Below, one piece after another: positions 24,219 through 35,610 of a stretch of 64,000 nt of DNA. The stretch is from positions 315,001 through 379,000 of the forward strand of contig JAPEHQ010000019.1 in NCBI GenBank assembly GCA_027405735.1, written 5' to 3'. Numbering within the stretch: position 1 is the stretch's first letter; each line of letters opens with the position of its first letter. The position numbers were made by a program, and so were the translations under genes. The notes beneath the pieces were generated by a model. It had not been told where the DNA came from, did no database searches, and was given only the letters and a program-made list of their open reading frames with translations. This DNA comes from Mucor racemosus (Eukaryota; Mucoromycota; Mucoromycetes; Mucorales; Mucoraceae).

Positions 24219-24515
24219 CAGTTGATCCAATAAATTATGTTGTCCGGGCCGGAAAAGATGTCGTCCAATCAGAAATAAAATGTCGCTGCCATAGGAATAA
24301 AATGTCGCCTCAGTTTTTCTGAGGAAGCTTTGACCCTCAAGTAGGTGAGCAGAAGCTCGAAAGCCATAGAATCCATCTAACTTTGGATTGTACGTTTCAG
24401 CTACTTCATCTTGGTTTATATCTGCATGAACTTTAAATATCAGAGGGATAGGTACAGTATTCCTAAATCTTTTCTTTGAAAGATACAAGCTATCATAAAT
24501 GCAATGGAATGGCAT
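24186..24515 (-). pseudogene. Relic of an OTU-like cysteine protease domain
   Basis: An open frame of 109 codons on the minus strand reads IPLIFKVHADINQDEV, then YNPKLDGFYGFRASAHLLEG. Fungal transposon-borne OTU-like proteases carry a D-G-x-C-G-F-R-A-x-A-H motif at this point. Here the catalytic Cys position is Tyr. The frame then runs into the terminal repeat without further OTU motifs. The call rests on this single motif plus its position inside an inverted-repeat element, so it is moderate only. Confidence 0.45.
24219..24335 (+). repeat. Left terminal inverted repeat
   Basis: Starts CAGTTGATCCAATAAATTAT directly after a TA at 24217-24218. Matches the reverse complement of 26034-26148 with scattered mismatches and small gaps. 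Confidence 0.75.
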
Positions 24516-26033
24516 CCTAAACGCTCATCAAATGTTTAAATCAAGTAAAGCACAAGCATCTCTCGTAAAAAATCATGCCACTTGAGTCTAATAATACAAA
24601 TAAGAACATATACTCTTAATTGAACACAATATCAATAAAAAAACTAAAGTAAAGAAATAGCATCCTTATCAATGATTGTTGTGTGAAGGAAAGTACTCTT
24701 GGTTACAGTACGTTCCCTTGCACAAAAGACACTCAGAATAAGCCAAGATATCAAGGTTGTGAACTCGTCCATATCGCAGTTGCACAACTATTTTAGATAA
24801 AGATATCAAGCATTCATTAAAAGGTTCACCCCTTAAAAATAGTGGTTATAATATACATAGATATGGCAACAGCCAACTATACGCCTTACAAAAGTTACAT
24901 AATTCAACCTTTAATGGTCAATGCTCTTCAGCATGAATTTACTTCTTAAAATTCAAATCAAAAATATCTCATTTTCGCATGCCCACGACATCCATGCTCA
25001 ATTCAAGATGACTGATATACAATGATTTCCAATTCTTATAAATACTCATTTATTCTCTCTCTGTTTTCAAACTTCAGAATACTTTTATAATAAAATCCTG
25101 ACCTGGTTATAATTGTAGTTTTCACTTGCACGGTAACATAAATTATCTTTTGTATTATGTGTCTCTATTTGAAACTTCTATAACATGGCACTCTTGCATA
25201 TAACCTAAACTCGTTGGTATCCCAACAACGCGTTCAGATATATATACAAAGAGAAAGTCAAAAGAACGGTGACGAGTCAGGAGATTTACATCTCAAGAGG
25301 ATAAGCTCATCATGCCTAGCTGGCCCGCCTTTACATCTAATACTAAGATGCTCTCCAGACTGGAAAGAACGTACCACATTATAAAAGTAAAGTACAATTA
25401 TGACTAGTTTGATTTGTTTAGCTTGTTTGCTATAATTACGTAGCGTTAGTATCTATTCTATAATCATTTGTGGTTTTTACAAATTTTCTTCAAAAACAAG
25501 ACAAAACATTAGGTTTAAGGTTTATATGAAATAGATAGCTTTGCAGATATTCCCTTTTTTCGTAACTGTTAATTTTCACACGTTAAAACTTTCAGAAATT
25601 GTTATCCCTAAGTTTGAGAGGTGAGATATGGTAGGTTTCTAAATTTGTTTTTTGAAAAGTATATAGTCATTATACCTAGTGCTACTGATAGATATCGCCT
25701 CGCTTGGAAACATAAAATAAAGCAAATGGTATTAGCTGTCTGATCTTTGTACACATATCTTGATTATGTAAAAAAAAAAAAAAAGGTAGTGGCTCCGTAC
25801 ACATCATTATTACGGTGTTCCGGCAGGAGGTGGTGGCTCCAATAAATTCCCAAAGAATGATTAACCAAGGCTTCAAAAACAATATTGGGATCGTCCATAA
25901 TTGACATGACATCTTCCATAGGATCATACGTTAATTAACCGTTTTCATTATAAATATTGTTTTGTCCATCTTCATAAAAAAAAGAGTTCTTTATCTCGTA
26001 AGGCTACAATAGATATTATAAGAAAAAGATAAT

Positions 26034-26148
26034 CAAAAGCTTCCTCAGAAACTAAGAGGCGGCATTTTATTCCTATGGGAGCGAATGCTTATTTTTGACT
26101 GGGTGGCATTTTGTTCGGTCCGGACAACATAATTTATTGGATCAACTG
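26034..26148 (-). repeat. Right terminal inverted repeat
   Basis: Inverted partner of the left repeat. It ends at 26148 and is followed by TA at 26149-26150. The outer 30 bases are identical to the left end apart from the edge. Confidence 0.75.
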
Positions 26149-27007
26149 TACTTGTATGTACTTGATGGTTACACTACATGCATAAAAATTGATCTACAAA
26201 AATTAGCATTTAAATACGAAACTAGATTCTTTTGCAAATTCAACGTTTTACCGTGTATTTCATACCCTGTTCAGCACTATTTTAAACAGAACACCTAATA
26301 TAATGTCTACCAAGATATCTTTCCAGTACTAAAAGATATACATTTACTTGAGAATATTTCAACAAGCCATGTATCGGTACCTTGTATATTGGAACAGCTT
26401 ATTTTATCCACAAGGTCACCCGAAAGTTCAGTTTTACAATTCATCTAATTTAGTACAATACAGGTGTTGCTTAACAACTGCGCCTCAACTGTAACGTCAA
26501 ACCAAGTAGCAATAGATAATACATTGGCTAAATTTAGTCCGTAAGGTTTTAAGAAGGCACAAAAATCACAATGCAATATATTCTGTATTTTTTAAAGCAT
26601 CCAAAATTATAACATTTATAAATAAATAGTTTACAATTGCTTCACAGAATGTTGGAATTGACACATTGTTTGTTCAATCATTGCATGTGAATTATATAAA
26701 GATGAAACAAAAATAAACATGGTAATACATTAATAATTTAGGTAGTTTTCATTTATAGTTTGGATCAAGGCAATTGTAATTGCATTACAACATAACAAGG
26801 AAATAATCACACCTAGTGATAAGTTACACAAAGCCTTATGCAATAATTCAATAGCGATTATTTGATCCACCTGAACAGCTCTTAATATTCCATTAAAAAT
26901 TGTTATTTATAAATCATTATAAGGGTATCACAGTACATCAAGTAAACTATATAAATACTGTATAATTTACACTATTTATATAATATATAACAAACAAACC
27001 ATCCAAA
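26149..27007. other. Intergenic region and promoter of the small secreted protein
   Basis: AT-rich, without recognisable genes. A TATATAAATA element at about 26947-26956 lies 50-60 bp upstream of the next start codon and is a likely core promoter. Confidence 0.45.
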
Positions 27008-27358
27008 ATGAAATTGACTGGTCTCATAATTGCTCTCTGCGCTGCTACTGTCTATGGTTCGTCTGTTAAGCTTTACACTAGCAAAAATTACAAGAACAAA
27101 TGTGGTGAAGTAAGTGGTGGTTATGTCGGTGGCCATGAATACCACAATGTTCCTGCTGCCTGCAAGAACAAGGTACAAAGTTTCCAAGTCTATGTCAGCT
27201 CTTATGATTATGGAGTTCGTTTGAAGTCTAAAGTAAAACCATCCGGTGAAGTCCAATGTGGTGGTTCTCAAGCAGGATTCACTACAGAAGATTGGGCAAG
27301 ACCTAGTATCTCAAAAACTTGGAACAAGAAGATTAACTGTATTGAATTTATCGGTTAA
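27008..27358 (+). CDS. Small secreted cysteine-containing protein
   Basis: Intronless, 116 aa. A clear signal peptide (MKLTGLIIALCAATVYG) precedes a mature chain of about 99 residues with four cysteines (CGEV, ACKN, QCGG, NCIE), probably two disulfides. The pattern VKLYTSKNYKNKCGEV...VPAACKNKVQSFQVY recalls a beta/gamma-crystallin Greek-key motif, but I would not assign it to that family from this alone. A TATA element just upstream and a good ATG context (aaaATGAAA) suggest it is expressed. Its stop is only 18 bp from the stop of the opposing membrane-protein gene. Confidence 0.8.
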   Translation: MKLTGLIIALCAATVYGSSVKLYTSKNYKNKCGEVSGGYVGGHEYHNVPAACKNKVQSFQVYVSSYDYGVRLKSKVKPSGEVQCGGSQAGFTTEDWARPSISKTWNKKINCIEFIG

Positions 27359-27376
27359 ATAATTTTATTTAATAAA

Positions 27377-29488
27377 TTAATAATATCGGCCATTGTTATC
27401 ATTATCATTATTACTGTTGGTTGATGTCCATGAAAACCATCTAGATAATATTCCCTCTCTAGGTTGTTTGTTTTCGTTGGTTATTTCTTTTTGTTGTTGG
27501 TCTGAGCCCTCTAAATCGTTGTAGGTACGATAGTCTGAATTGTCATACTTTGATGTTAAATCGACAACAGTTGTGTTTAAAGAATTGCTAAGGATTTCAT
27601 GATCTGGTGGTTGAATATAGTAGATGAAATAAACAGTTATAAAGCACAAAATGATGAAAATCCACCCTCCAATGATAATATATATTACAGTCAAGGGCCC
27701 TAAACTTTGAGCCGCATTAGTATCACTGAGTATAGCTACAAGCGCAGAGGTCCATAAAATACATGTAAAAGAAGCCGTTCTAAAGAAATTGACCTATTTT
27801 TATATGTTAGTTATGAATTGAATTAAATGAGCAAGTACTTACTTTATCGACGTAACATGGTCTGGTCTTAATATTATAACAAATCATGGTCAATAAAATT
27901 GTAATTGACAAGATGGCACGCATACGATTCACATTTGTAGTAGATTCAACCAAAAGAAATACAATTGCGAGTAACAGACCTACTTGAGTATGAGCATTGC
28001 ATTAAACATTGATCTTTGGAATTTATTCATTTACCCATATTCTTTATAAAAGCAACACTGATAGATTTATAGGCAATTTCATTTTTTGTTGGCACTCGTT
28101 CATAACTTGTAAGGAATATAGTCATTAAAAAGTATGCAATAATGTATCCAAATAATGACAACCAAAGGTACAATTGACGAGATATATCGGGAGCATTGCA
28201 TCTTAGTGTAACACTAAAGTCATTTGTTGGTATGTTGAGTGATTGACACGCGGCTGAACTGACAAATGTTGTCAAAATAGGGATGTAGAGTAAAGTCTAT
28301 ATGAATATGTTAATTTAGGATACAAAATGTTCATATAAAATACTTTACTGCTACTGGAATACACCATCTAACCCATCTTGTTGGTAATTTATACGGATAT
28401 TTATAATTGACTGCATGGAAGATTAAACCCAATATCAAACTAACGCATGTTACAGCAAATGCAGTCCATAGTGAGTAAGTATACCAAGTTGGAGTTCTCA
28501 TATCTGGCATTAATCCACCTGCATTTAATATAAAAGAAACCAACTGTGATGTTTCGGTTTGTCGTATATTCGTTTCATCATTAACAAGCGAAGTGACAGT
28601 AATCAAATCTCTCAATGGAAATGTCATTAACTGAAAGAATTCAATAATCAAAATAGTAATTTGCACCCAATTTGACCACATTGATTTGTCCCAATTTGAA
28701 AATCGTGTATCGTAAATGGCATTGATATGGGCATCATTTTCGCCAAATAGCTTTCTTCTTTCCATATAATAGCATCTTTGTCTGGTAATCAAGTATAAAT
28801 TAGTGGATAATACAAACACAAATAGTGTTGCTTGTAGTAATAAAGTGGATGAATGATCGTCGATTGTAGAATTAACAGCACCGATTAATATGGAAAGCGC
28901 AATCACAAAGCTAATGATAAATAATAAAGAGAATAAATGATACAATTTGGAGTGATACACGCGCTGATGTTCGTGCAGTATTAGAGGCGTTGTCGTTGTA
29001 ACCGTATTTGTATTTGCAGCATTATTAGTAGTTGCTGCAATAGCATTAGATGTTATATTGGGATTAATGGGATCCAAGGCAGTGTTTGCGATCGTTGATT
29101 CAATAATGGTGGTGGTTTTGCCCGTGTATTTCTTCCATAACACTAGTATCAATGTGAAAATGGGGATTCTAAATGTAGTTTTTACTTGATTTGCAATGTT
29201 GTCAACTAGTAAATATATTTCTTGCTGTTGCCCAACCTGCTGATCTCCTCTTTGATCGACAGGTATTTTATGTCTCTCTGTATACCAAAAGTATAAGATA
29301 AATGATAGTAATAATAATGCTATAATTGAGAAAAATAATACAATGGATATAGTGTCGTTTGTTTGAAAAGATGATGAAGATGATGTTGAGTTATATTGCT
29401 GTTGATATGTAGCATAGCCAATGGTATCATTCATGTGTAAATAAAAATTGCCGGTAAGGAAAAGAGGATGTATAGTATGTAATAGCAT
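27377..29488 (-). CDS. Polytopic membrane protein of unknown function (about 11-12 helices)
   Basis: Four exons on the minus strand (29488-28349, 28296-28035, 27979-27843, 27793-27377) encode 651 aa. An N-terminal luminal/extracellular Ser-rich segment is followed by hydrophobic helices, among them ISIVLFFSIIALLLLSFILY, LFSLLFIISFVIALSILIGA and LYLWLSLFGYIIAYFLMTIF. Between exons 1 and 2 is VRWCIPVATLLYIPILTTFV, followed by a cysteine-bearing loop (AACQSL..LRCNAP). The hydrophilic tail is Asn/Gln/Asp-rich. The layout loosely recalls fungal TRP-like or receptor-like proteins, but no signature allows an assignment. An internal Met (MNDTIG) 17 residues in is an alternative start. All exon junctions keep frame. 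Confidence 0.82.
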
Positions 29489-29854
29489 TGAAATTTGTAG
29501 GCCTTAATTATACGGTTCAAATGTTTACATTGATTTACCATTAAAGGAAACATATTATTTTTAATGGTTTTCTTTAATTTTTTTTTTTGCACGTCCAAAG
29601 ATGAATGATTTTGAACAACTGCTAAAGATCTGATTGTTTCATGTATTGTTGATATTACTTTTTGGTTACTTTTTGATTGCTTTTGAAACGTGTTGCCTTT
29701 ACTATACGATATGTGACACGTTGAGCGTGTTTGAACAATAACTAAAATAACCGCGTTTACAGTAACCGAAAGTTAATGAATAGGGGGGGACTCCCTTTTT
29801 TTCTTGCTTTTCTTGTTCTATTTTTTTCAAATATAATCAACTGACTCAAGCGTA
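29489..29854. promoter_or_regulatory. Bidirectional promoter region (membrane protein / condensin)
   Basis: 366 bp separate the two divergent start codons. It contains T-rich tracts and a CG-containing stretch (AACCGCGTTTAC) near 29750. I see no clear TATA box. The regulatory role is inferred from position. Confidence 0.4.
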
Positions 29855-32594
29855 ATGCAAAGAGAACCACTTTCTACCAATAACTCAAGAAATCAAATGA
29901 ATAATCGATTATCAAAAAGAAGTATATCTTCTAACCATCAAACTACAAGTAGTGGTAGCAATAATACAAACGCTCCTTTATCAGTACAACCCTCGGTACC
30001 ATCTCTTACTCCAGCTCAAATGTATTCGAACTTTGAGGAATGGATAAAGATGTGTACAGATAATGTAAGCATCTATATTTTAATTGCTATTTTCTACTAA
30101 AATCATAAACAACAGAAAGTAAATGTTTCAAACACTTGGAATTTCGCCCTGATTGATTATTTTCACGAAATGACATTTATTCGTGAAGGTGATTCTATTA
30201 ATTTTCAAAAGGCTTCTTGTACGTTGGATGGTTGTGTCAAGATCTATACCTCTCGTGTAGATTCTGTTGCCAATGAAACAGGAAAATTATTAAGTGGTTT
30301 AGCTGATAGCAATCGTATTGTATCGCACAGTTGTCAATATATTTGGTCGAAAAACTTACTTTTTTCTTGCTATTAGATGCTGATGGAGGAGATGATGATA
30401 CTAGGCATGGCGGAGAAAGAAGAGTTCGTAGAAAGGTATGGATAGATTTCAACATTTCCAGAAAACAGTATATTAATTTATCATCATTAGACTACTCGCT
30501 CAGACACAACTTTATTAAAAGACTTCTCCTCACTCGCCGTAAAGAAGTTTGATTTGGATTTCTCTGTTGATCCATTATTCAAAAAGACATCTGCCGATTT
30601 CGATGAGGGAGGTGCAAGAGGTTTACTATTAAATCATTTGAGTCTCGATCAAAATTGTAAAATCATTTTCGACGCCTCTGATGCAACTGTTGAATGCGAT
30701 TTAGAAGATGCAAATAATGAACAAATTATCATGTCAATCGAGAACATTCAAGTTGAGGAACCAATTATTACAGACGATGATAATTTATCTTCAGATGAAG
30801 ATGTTTCTTCAGATGGGGAAGAAACTCAAAATATATCAGATCCAATTGTGGAAGATCAGCCAGGTACAGCCCAAGAAGACCAACCAGATGCAACCAAAGA
30901 AGATGATCCTGGAGTAACAGAAGAAATTACCAAGGAAAGTTCGCCATCAGCTCAAGAGCAACCTCTTTTAGAAGAAGACACTATTAAAGAAAATTCACCT
31001 GTTGCACAAATAAACGAAGATTCTCGTGTAGAAATATATCGATTGAAAGGTAGAGAAAGATATAGCACCAACGAGAAATATATACTTACAATATATTTTA
31101 TAGCAAAATTACCAAGTTTTGAAGATTTACCTGATTTTCATATTGTGCCATTCTTAAATGGATTTGATTTTTTTACAGATGATGCAAATTTAGCTATCCC
31201 TGACTTAGATAATGAAGATGACGAAGACGATGCAATGATGGATATTACTAGAGAATTAGATGTAGCGCCCGATGCATTTCAATTTGATGATTATGATGTC
31301 GATTATGGTATGGATGATATGGATATGGATCCTTTTGCTGATACAGTTGATGATCAACAGTATCCCGATAACGAAAATGCAGACTCGCAAGATATCGAAC
31401 CTGAGTCACCAAAATATCCTGAAAACGACTTTTTATCAGCATTAATCCACAATGGTGACCAAGAATTACTTGATTACTTTGACTCTACACTTGTAAAGAA
31501 TTGGGCAGGTCCAGAACATTGGAAATTACGAAGACCTGTTGATAAAAAACCTGCAACTACAACAGCTTCCAATGATGCGGAACAAACAGAAAAAACCAAA
31601 AGAACAATCACCAGAAAAGTCATATCAGACTTTTTGCTTCCATTTAGAGATGTTTTGGAAGAAGAAGATGCACCAGAGGATAAAGTTTTCGAACAAGCTG
31701 TCAGAAAGCCTGCACTGGGTAGAGATACTTTGATCAAGATGGCAGACAACATTTTACCTGAAGATATTCACTTTTCTTCTAAATTATTATTACAGTATTC
31801 ATTAAAACCTGCCTTCCCTGTAAGTTTCATGGAGTATTTTATTCATAATAAGTATTAACATTTAAAAATGCATAGATGGGACCAAGAAAAAAGAAACAAA
31901 AGCAACAAACACCAGTGATATCTAATGATACCCCACAAGATACCGGTGATGTTCCTGATGTTGATTTTTGGGCAGGGCAAACTCAAGGCTTTGATGATGA
32001 TATGATTGATTATGGCATGGACTATGGAGATGACATGGATATGCCAACTGATACATATGATGCTAATGACCAAAGTAAGATTTAATAATAGGATTGAATT
32101 TGGAGAAAAATCTAACGACTTGTATAGCTACTTTGACAGCATTTGAGGATACTACATTTTACCAAGACAATTATGATGATAATGAGCATTCAACCTTATA
32201 CGGCGACGAATTAATTACAAACCATCATTTGAAAAAGACCAAACCATTATATGTGAATTATGCAAGAACAGCCAAAAGAGTAGACGTAAAAAAACTCAAG
32301 GATAATTTATGGAAAGTCTTGACAGCCAACGACTTGGACGAAGAAAAGGTTCAAGGAGAACTTAGATTTACAGATATTGTGAACAATCTCAAGAAATTAT
32401 ACTCTCCAAAAACCATGCGAGATATTTCTGTGCCATTTTGTTTCATTTGTTTGCTTCATTTGGCTAATGAAAAAGATTTGTCCATTACTGGAATGGGTGC
32501 ACAACAAGATGATGACGATTTTGTGTTGGGTGATGATAATGACTGGATGAGCAACGAAACAATACTGAATGAAGTTACAGTTGTTCAAAACTAA
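29855..32594 (+). CDS. BRN1: Condensin complex subunit 2 (kleisin Brn1/CAP-H/Barren)
   Basis: Nuclear kleisin that bridges the Smc2/Smc4 heads and recruits the HEAT-repeat subunits for mitotic chromosome compaction. Six exons (29855-30064, 30116-30314, 30377-30435, 30491-31819, 31876-32074, 32092-32594) encode 832 aa, slightly longer than yeast or human CAP-H. The N-terminal kleisin part has NVSNTWNFALIDYFHEM and NFQKASCTLDGCVKIYTSRV, then KFDLDFSVDPLFKKTSADFD and EGGARGLLLNHL, all typical of Barren. The middle is acidic and disordered. The C-terminal winged-helix part includes VDVKKLKDNLWKVL and SVPFCFICLLHLANEKDL. Frames meet at all five introns. Confidence 0.95.
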
Positions 32595-33554
32595 AAAATA
32601 ACTTTATACCTACGATTGACATAATAAATCATGTTGCTTTTGAGCACAGTGTACCATAATACCCTCATGGAAATGAAATGTATGTGATAGTTCAGCACAG
32701 ATAAGACATTATATGGACATTAAACAGTATTTTACTAATATATAATGGATATTGTGCAATGCTTAATGATGACAAGATTCTGTTTTTTAAACCATTGGCC
32801 AGATCTTTGAGGAGGGGTTTAAACTTTGCGACAGCACAAGAGCCAAATAAACTAGCTTGAAATATCAGCCAAACGCCTTAAAGTATAATTGAATTATTTG
32901 TTTGAAAAGCAATGCATAGGAAGATGTGAAATTCTGATCAAATCAACAATTTGCATATATTAGAAATGAGGCGGTTGAGTTTCAAATTCCAATATCATCT
33001 CTTTTGGGTAAAAAATGACCTCCAAATAGAAAAGATATTACATAAGAATTATAAGGACACGCATTAAGATGTACACTAATATTTACAATTTGAATATTTG
33101 CTTGCTTCTTGTTGAAATGATTACACTCTATGTCGAGAAAATTAGATTTTTGCCAGATTTTTAACAATCCGACTAAATAGCCCAAATGATCTACCACAAT
33201 CCTTGCTAAGTCATTAGGAGACTATCAATATTGTTTATTACATATGTTAAGCTTGAAATGCATTCTGTTGCTAATAGACAGATAAATCTCCTCTTAAATA
33301 CATTAGTTGAATACATCCTTTTAAATTAAGAAAGGAAGCCATCATTTTTGTATCGTAAATCTTATAAAAGAACTATTCTGTTACTAATATACAGAATTGC
33401 ACCATATAAACAACCTTTACTGAATATTTTTAAAGTTTATCTTAAGAAAACCATCAATTAATTGCCTTCAAATATGTTACCCATATCATTATTGCTGTCA
33501 GTTTTATATAAATCTGAAATATTATTTTAAACTTTCGACTCACGATCTCAACAT
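32595..33554. other. Intergenic region, no gene recognised
   Basis: Downstream region of the condensin gene. A 71-codon minus-strand frame at 32982-33197 has a fairly protein-like composition, but no motif, splice partner or family I recognise. Confidence 0.4.
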
Positions 33555-35030
33555 TCAAAAATGGTCAAAAAATGATTCAAAAAACAAAAATGTTTAATAG
33601 TTCATAAACTGCAAATTAAGAAGACCTGGCGTATTAAATGTTTCTTGTATAGTTTTGAATTTTGCATCTATCTAAATATAAACCAGACAAATGTTTTACA
33701 CTAAATTTTGCATAAAATGCGATTAAAAATTTGAAGGTTTTTGAAGATATGCTTCAATTTGTATAAGCATACTTAAATATAAATAATGAAAATAATGCGT
33801 AAAAAAATTATCTATTGATTTAGCTATTGTTGAGCCTTCTAGCTGCATTTTTCGTAGAGAAAACGAGATTTTTGTCAATTTTTTTTTGAAATTCAGAATT
33901 TGGGATGAGGGTATGCAGGAAAAAAATTGAAGCTAAAAACGAAGGTATCTCTTTTTACACATTTTTGAGAATATCTCGACGAAAAATCAATATTTTCAAA
34001 AAAACTAAATTGATTTCGAGAGAGCTCAACAAGATTAATGGCATAGATATAAAAAAAGCATTGCTCAATTTAGCGAATATTCTGAAATCTACTGCAAAAA
34101 TGTCAAAAAAACGAAAAAAGATAACAGTACTCATATTTTTCAAACTCAGGTATGTTATAGAGCACTTCAAAACAAGTAGGTTTTATTATTAAAAAATGTT
34201 AGTATATTTTAATTTTTTGCAGAGATATTAAGGCTCAAAGTTTCAGTTTTTTAAATTTAAGCTTTAAAAGCCAAAATTGGAAAAAAAATTATCGTTTTTT
34301 TCGAATTTACTTGGCAAATCGCATAGTAATCAGCTATAGACAGTTAATTGTTATTTGTAGTCCTCAAAAATTCACATCGATTCACACTAATTGCAATAAG
34401 AGGAGTTTAAAATATTGTCTAGAAATCGCTCAAAAGCGCGATTTTTGGATGAGGGTTCGAGTCAAAAAACAAGCGTACACCTTAATATCTTCATTACTCA
34501 ATCAAAAATTAACATTTTTAAAAAAAAACTTAAAACAACCCTTTAAATATTGTTGTTAACTATTATTTCTATTAAAATGTCATTCTGCTTCAATAACTTA
34601 TTAGGGAGATATTAACGATTTATGCGTTTTTGGTACGTTTTATGGACTAAAATCTTTGAAATTTCATTTTTGTTTTACTTGTACCTAACAAATAATATGC
34701 AAATTGCATAGATAAACAACTCTAATTAATGCTACAACTAATGTTTATTTAATAAAATCAGTAGTTATGTTTGTTTTTCTGATATTTCACAAAATGTTTG
34801 AGCGGCTATATCTCCGCGCAAAAAATAGCTAAAAATATATGAATAACATCGTATTTATTACAGAATTTATTTGTATTAGAATCCACTCTCACCTCATTAT
34901 AGAAAAAAATTATGGGAAAAAAGTTGGAGATCTGATTTTTTGGAAAAAAAATCTATTCTAACGTATGGAGTGTAACATCTCATACATGGAGTGTAACTTT
35001 TTATACATGGAGTGTAGCATTTTATGTTTA
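33555..35030 (+). repeat. Dispersed AT-rich repeat family, copy B
   Basis: The longest copy seen. It matches copy A (inverted, 14180-15015) over its first 700 bp and copy D (62150-63310) over most of its length. Shared blocks in the second half include GCCAAAATTGGAAAAAA, CGATTTTTGGATGAGGGTT and GGCTATATCTCC. It ends in the ATGGAGTGTAAC minisatellite. A 95-codon open frame (33905-34192) aligns with the 107-codon frame of copy A and stops at the same place. Confidence 0.85.
34965..35018 (+). repeat. ATGGAGTGTAAC minisatellite, 3 units
   Basis: Three units at 21-bp spacing (starting 34965, 34986, 35007) of a conserved ATGGAGTGTAAC core plus an AT-rich filler. The same array with six units ends copy D. 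Confidence 0.9.
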
Positions 35031-35387
35031 TGGATTTTACTGCTTTTGGCTGTTAGCTCTTTTAACCCCTCCTATGGCGTTATTGAGCATCTGCCCCTTC
35101 AACTCAACCTGAATTGCTCTAGAATGCTTTAAATAATGATAATTTGATAATGCCTAATTGATGAATAAATTTTGCCCAAAATTAAGGTTTTTAACATATT
35201 ATTGCCAACTACTACCGTTTAGGATATATTATACTAGACTGGATATATGCATTACTAATAGAAGTGCTCAAATGGTTATTTAAACATAATTCTTAGCATA
35301 GAGTGGTGAGTATGAAGCTGTAATGATGTATTGCATTTTTATTTCATTTAGTTATTTTACATTTAGTCTATTATGATGAATGCAGTA

Positions 35388-35610
35388 AAAAGGAGTAAAA
35401 TTTTATAAAAAAAGCTTTAAAAGAGATACTGTTTAAATCCTTCTTTATTTAATTATGGATAATGTGCAATAAAATGGTTATTCTACGTCTCTATTTATAT
35501 TATTTGGCGATTATTTACTATCTTGCAATTGTATTGCAATTGTCAACGATTCCATTAATTTTGAGTATAAATGTTGGGTTGCTTGGTTGTTGATTTGGTG
35601 GATCAATAAC
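35388..35610 (+). repeat. Repeat with an inverted partner at 63690-63930
   Basis: The first about 90 bp are nearly identical to the reverse complement of 63838-63930 (GATACTGTTTAAATCCTTC, TTTATTTAATTATGGAT). The similarity continues more weakly through TCTCTATTTATATTATTTGG and TTGAGTATAAATGTTGGGTT. It could be two copies of an LTR-like or other element end. Confidence 0.75.

Larger units (their letters stand above)
24219..26148. mobile_element. 1.93-kb element with about 115-bp terminal inverted repeats, decayed
   Basis: The left end starts CAGTTGATCCAATAAATTAT, and the right end is its inverted copy, followed on both sides by TA. The inverted repeats then share GTTGTCCGG, a CCATAGGAATAAAATG block and TCTGAGGAAGCTT. 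Together they make a diverged terminal repeat of roughly 115 bp. The interior has no intact transposase. It holds a relic resembling an OTU-type cysteine protease, of the kind carried by some Mutator-like elements. The TA flanks and CAGT end would also fit a Tc1/mariner-like element. Confidence 0.65.

Noticed and set aside
32982..33197. 71-codon minus-strand frame, fairly protein-like
   Set aside because: No family, no splice-compatible neighbours, and next to a repeat-rich block; not supported enough to call.
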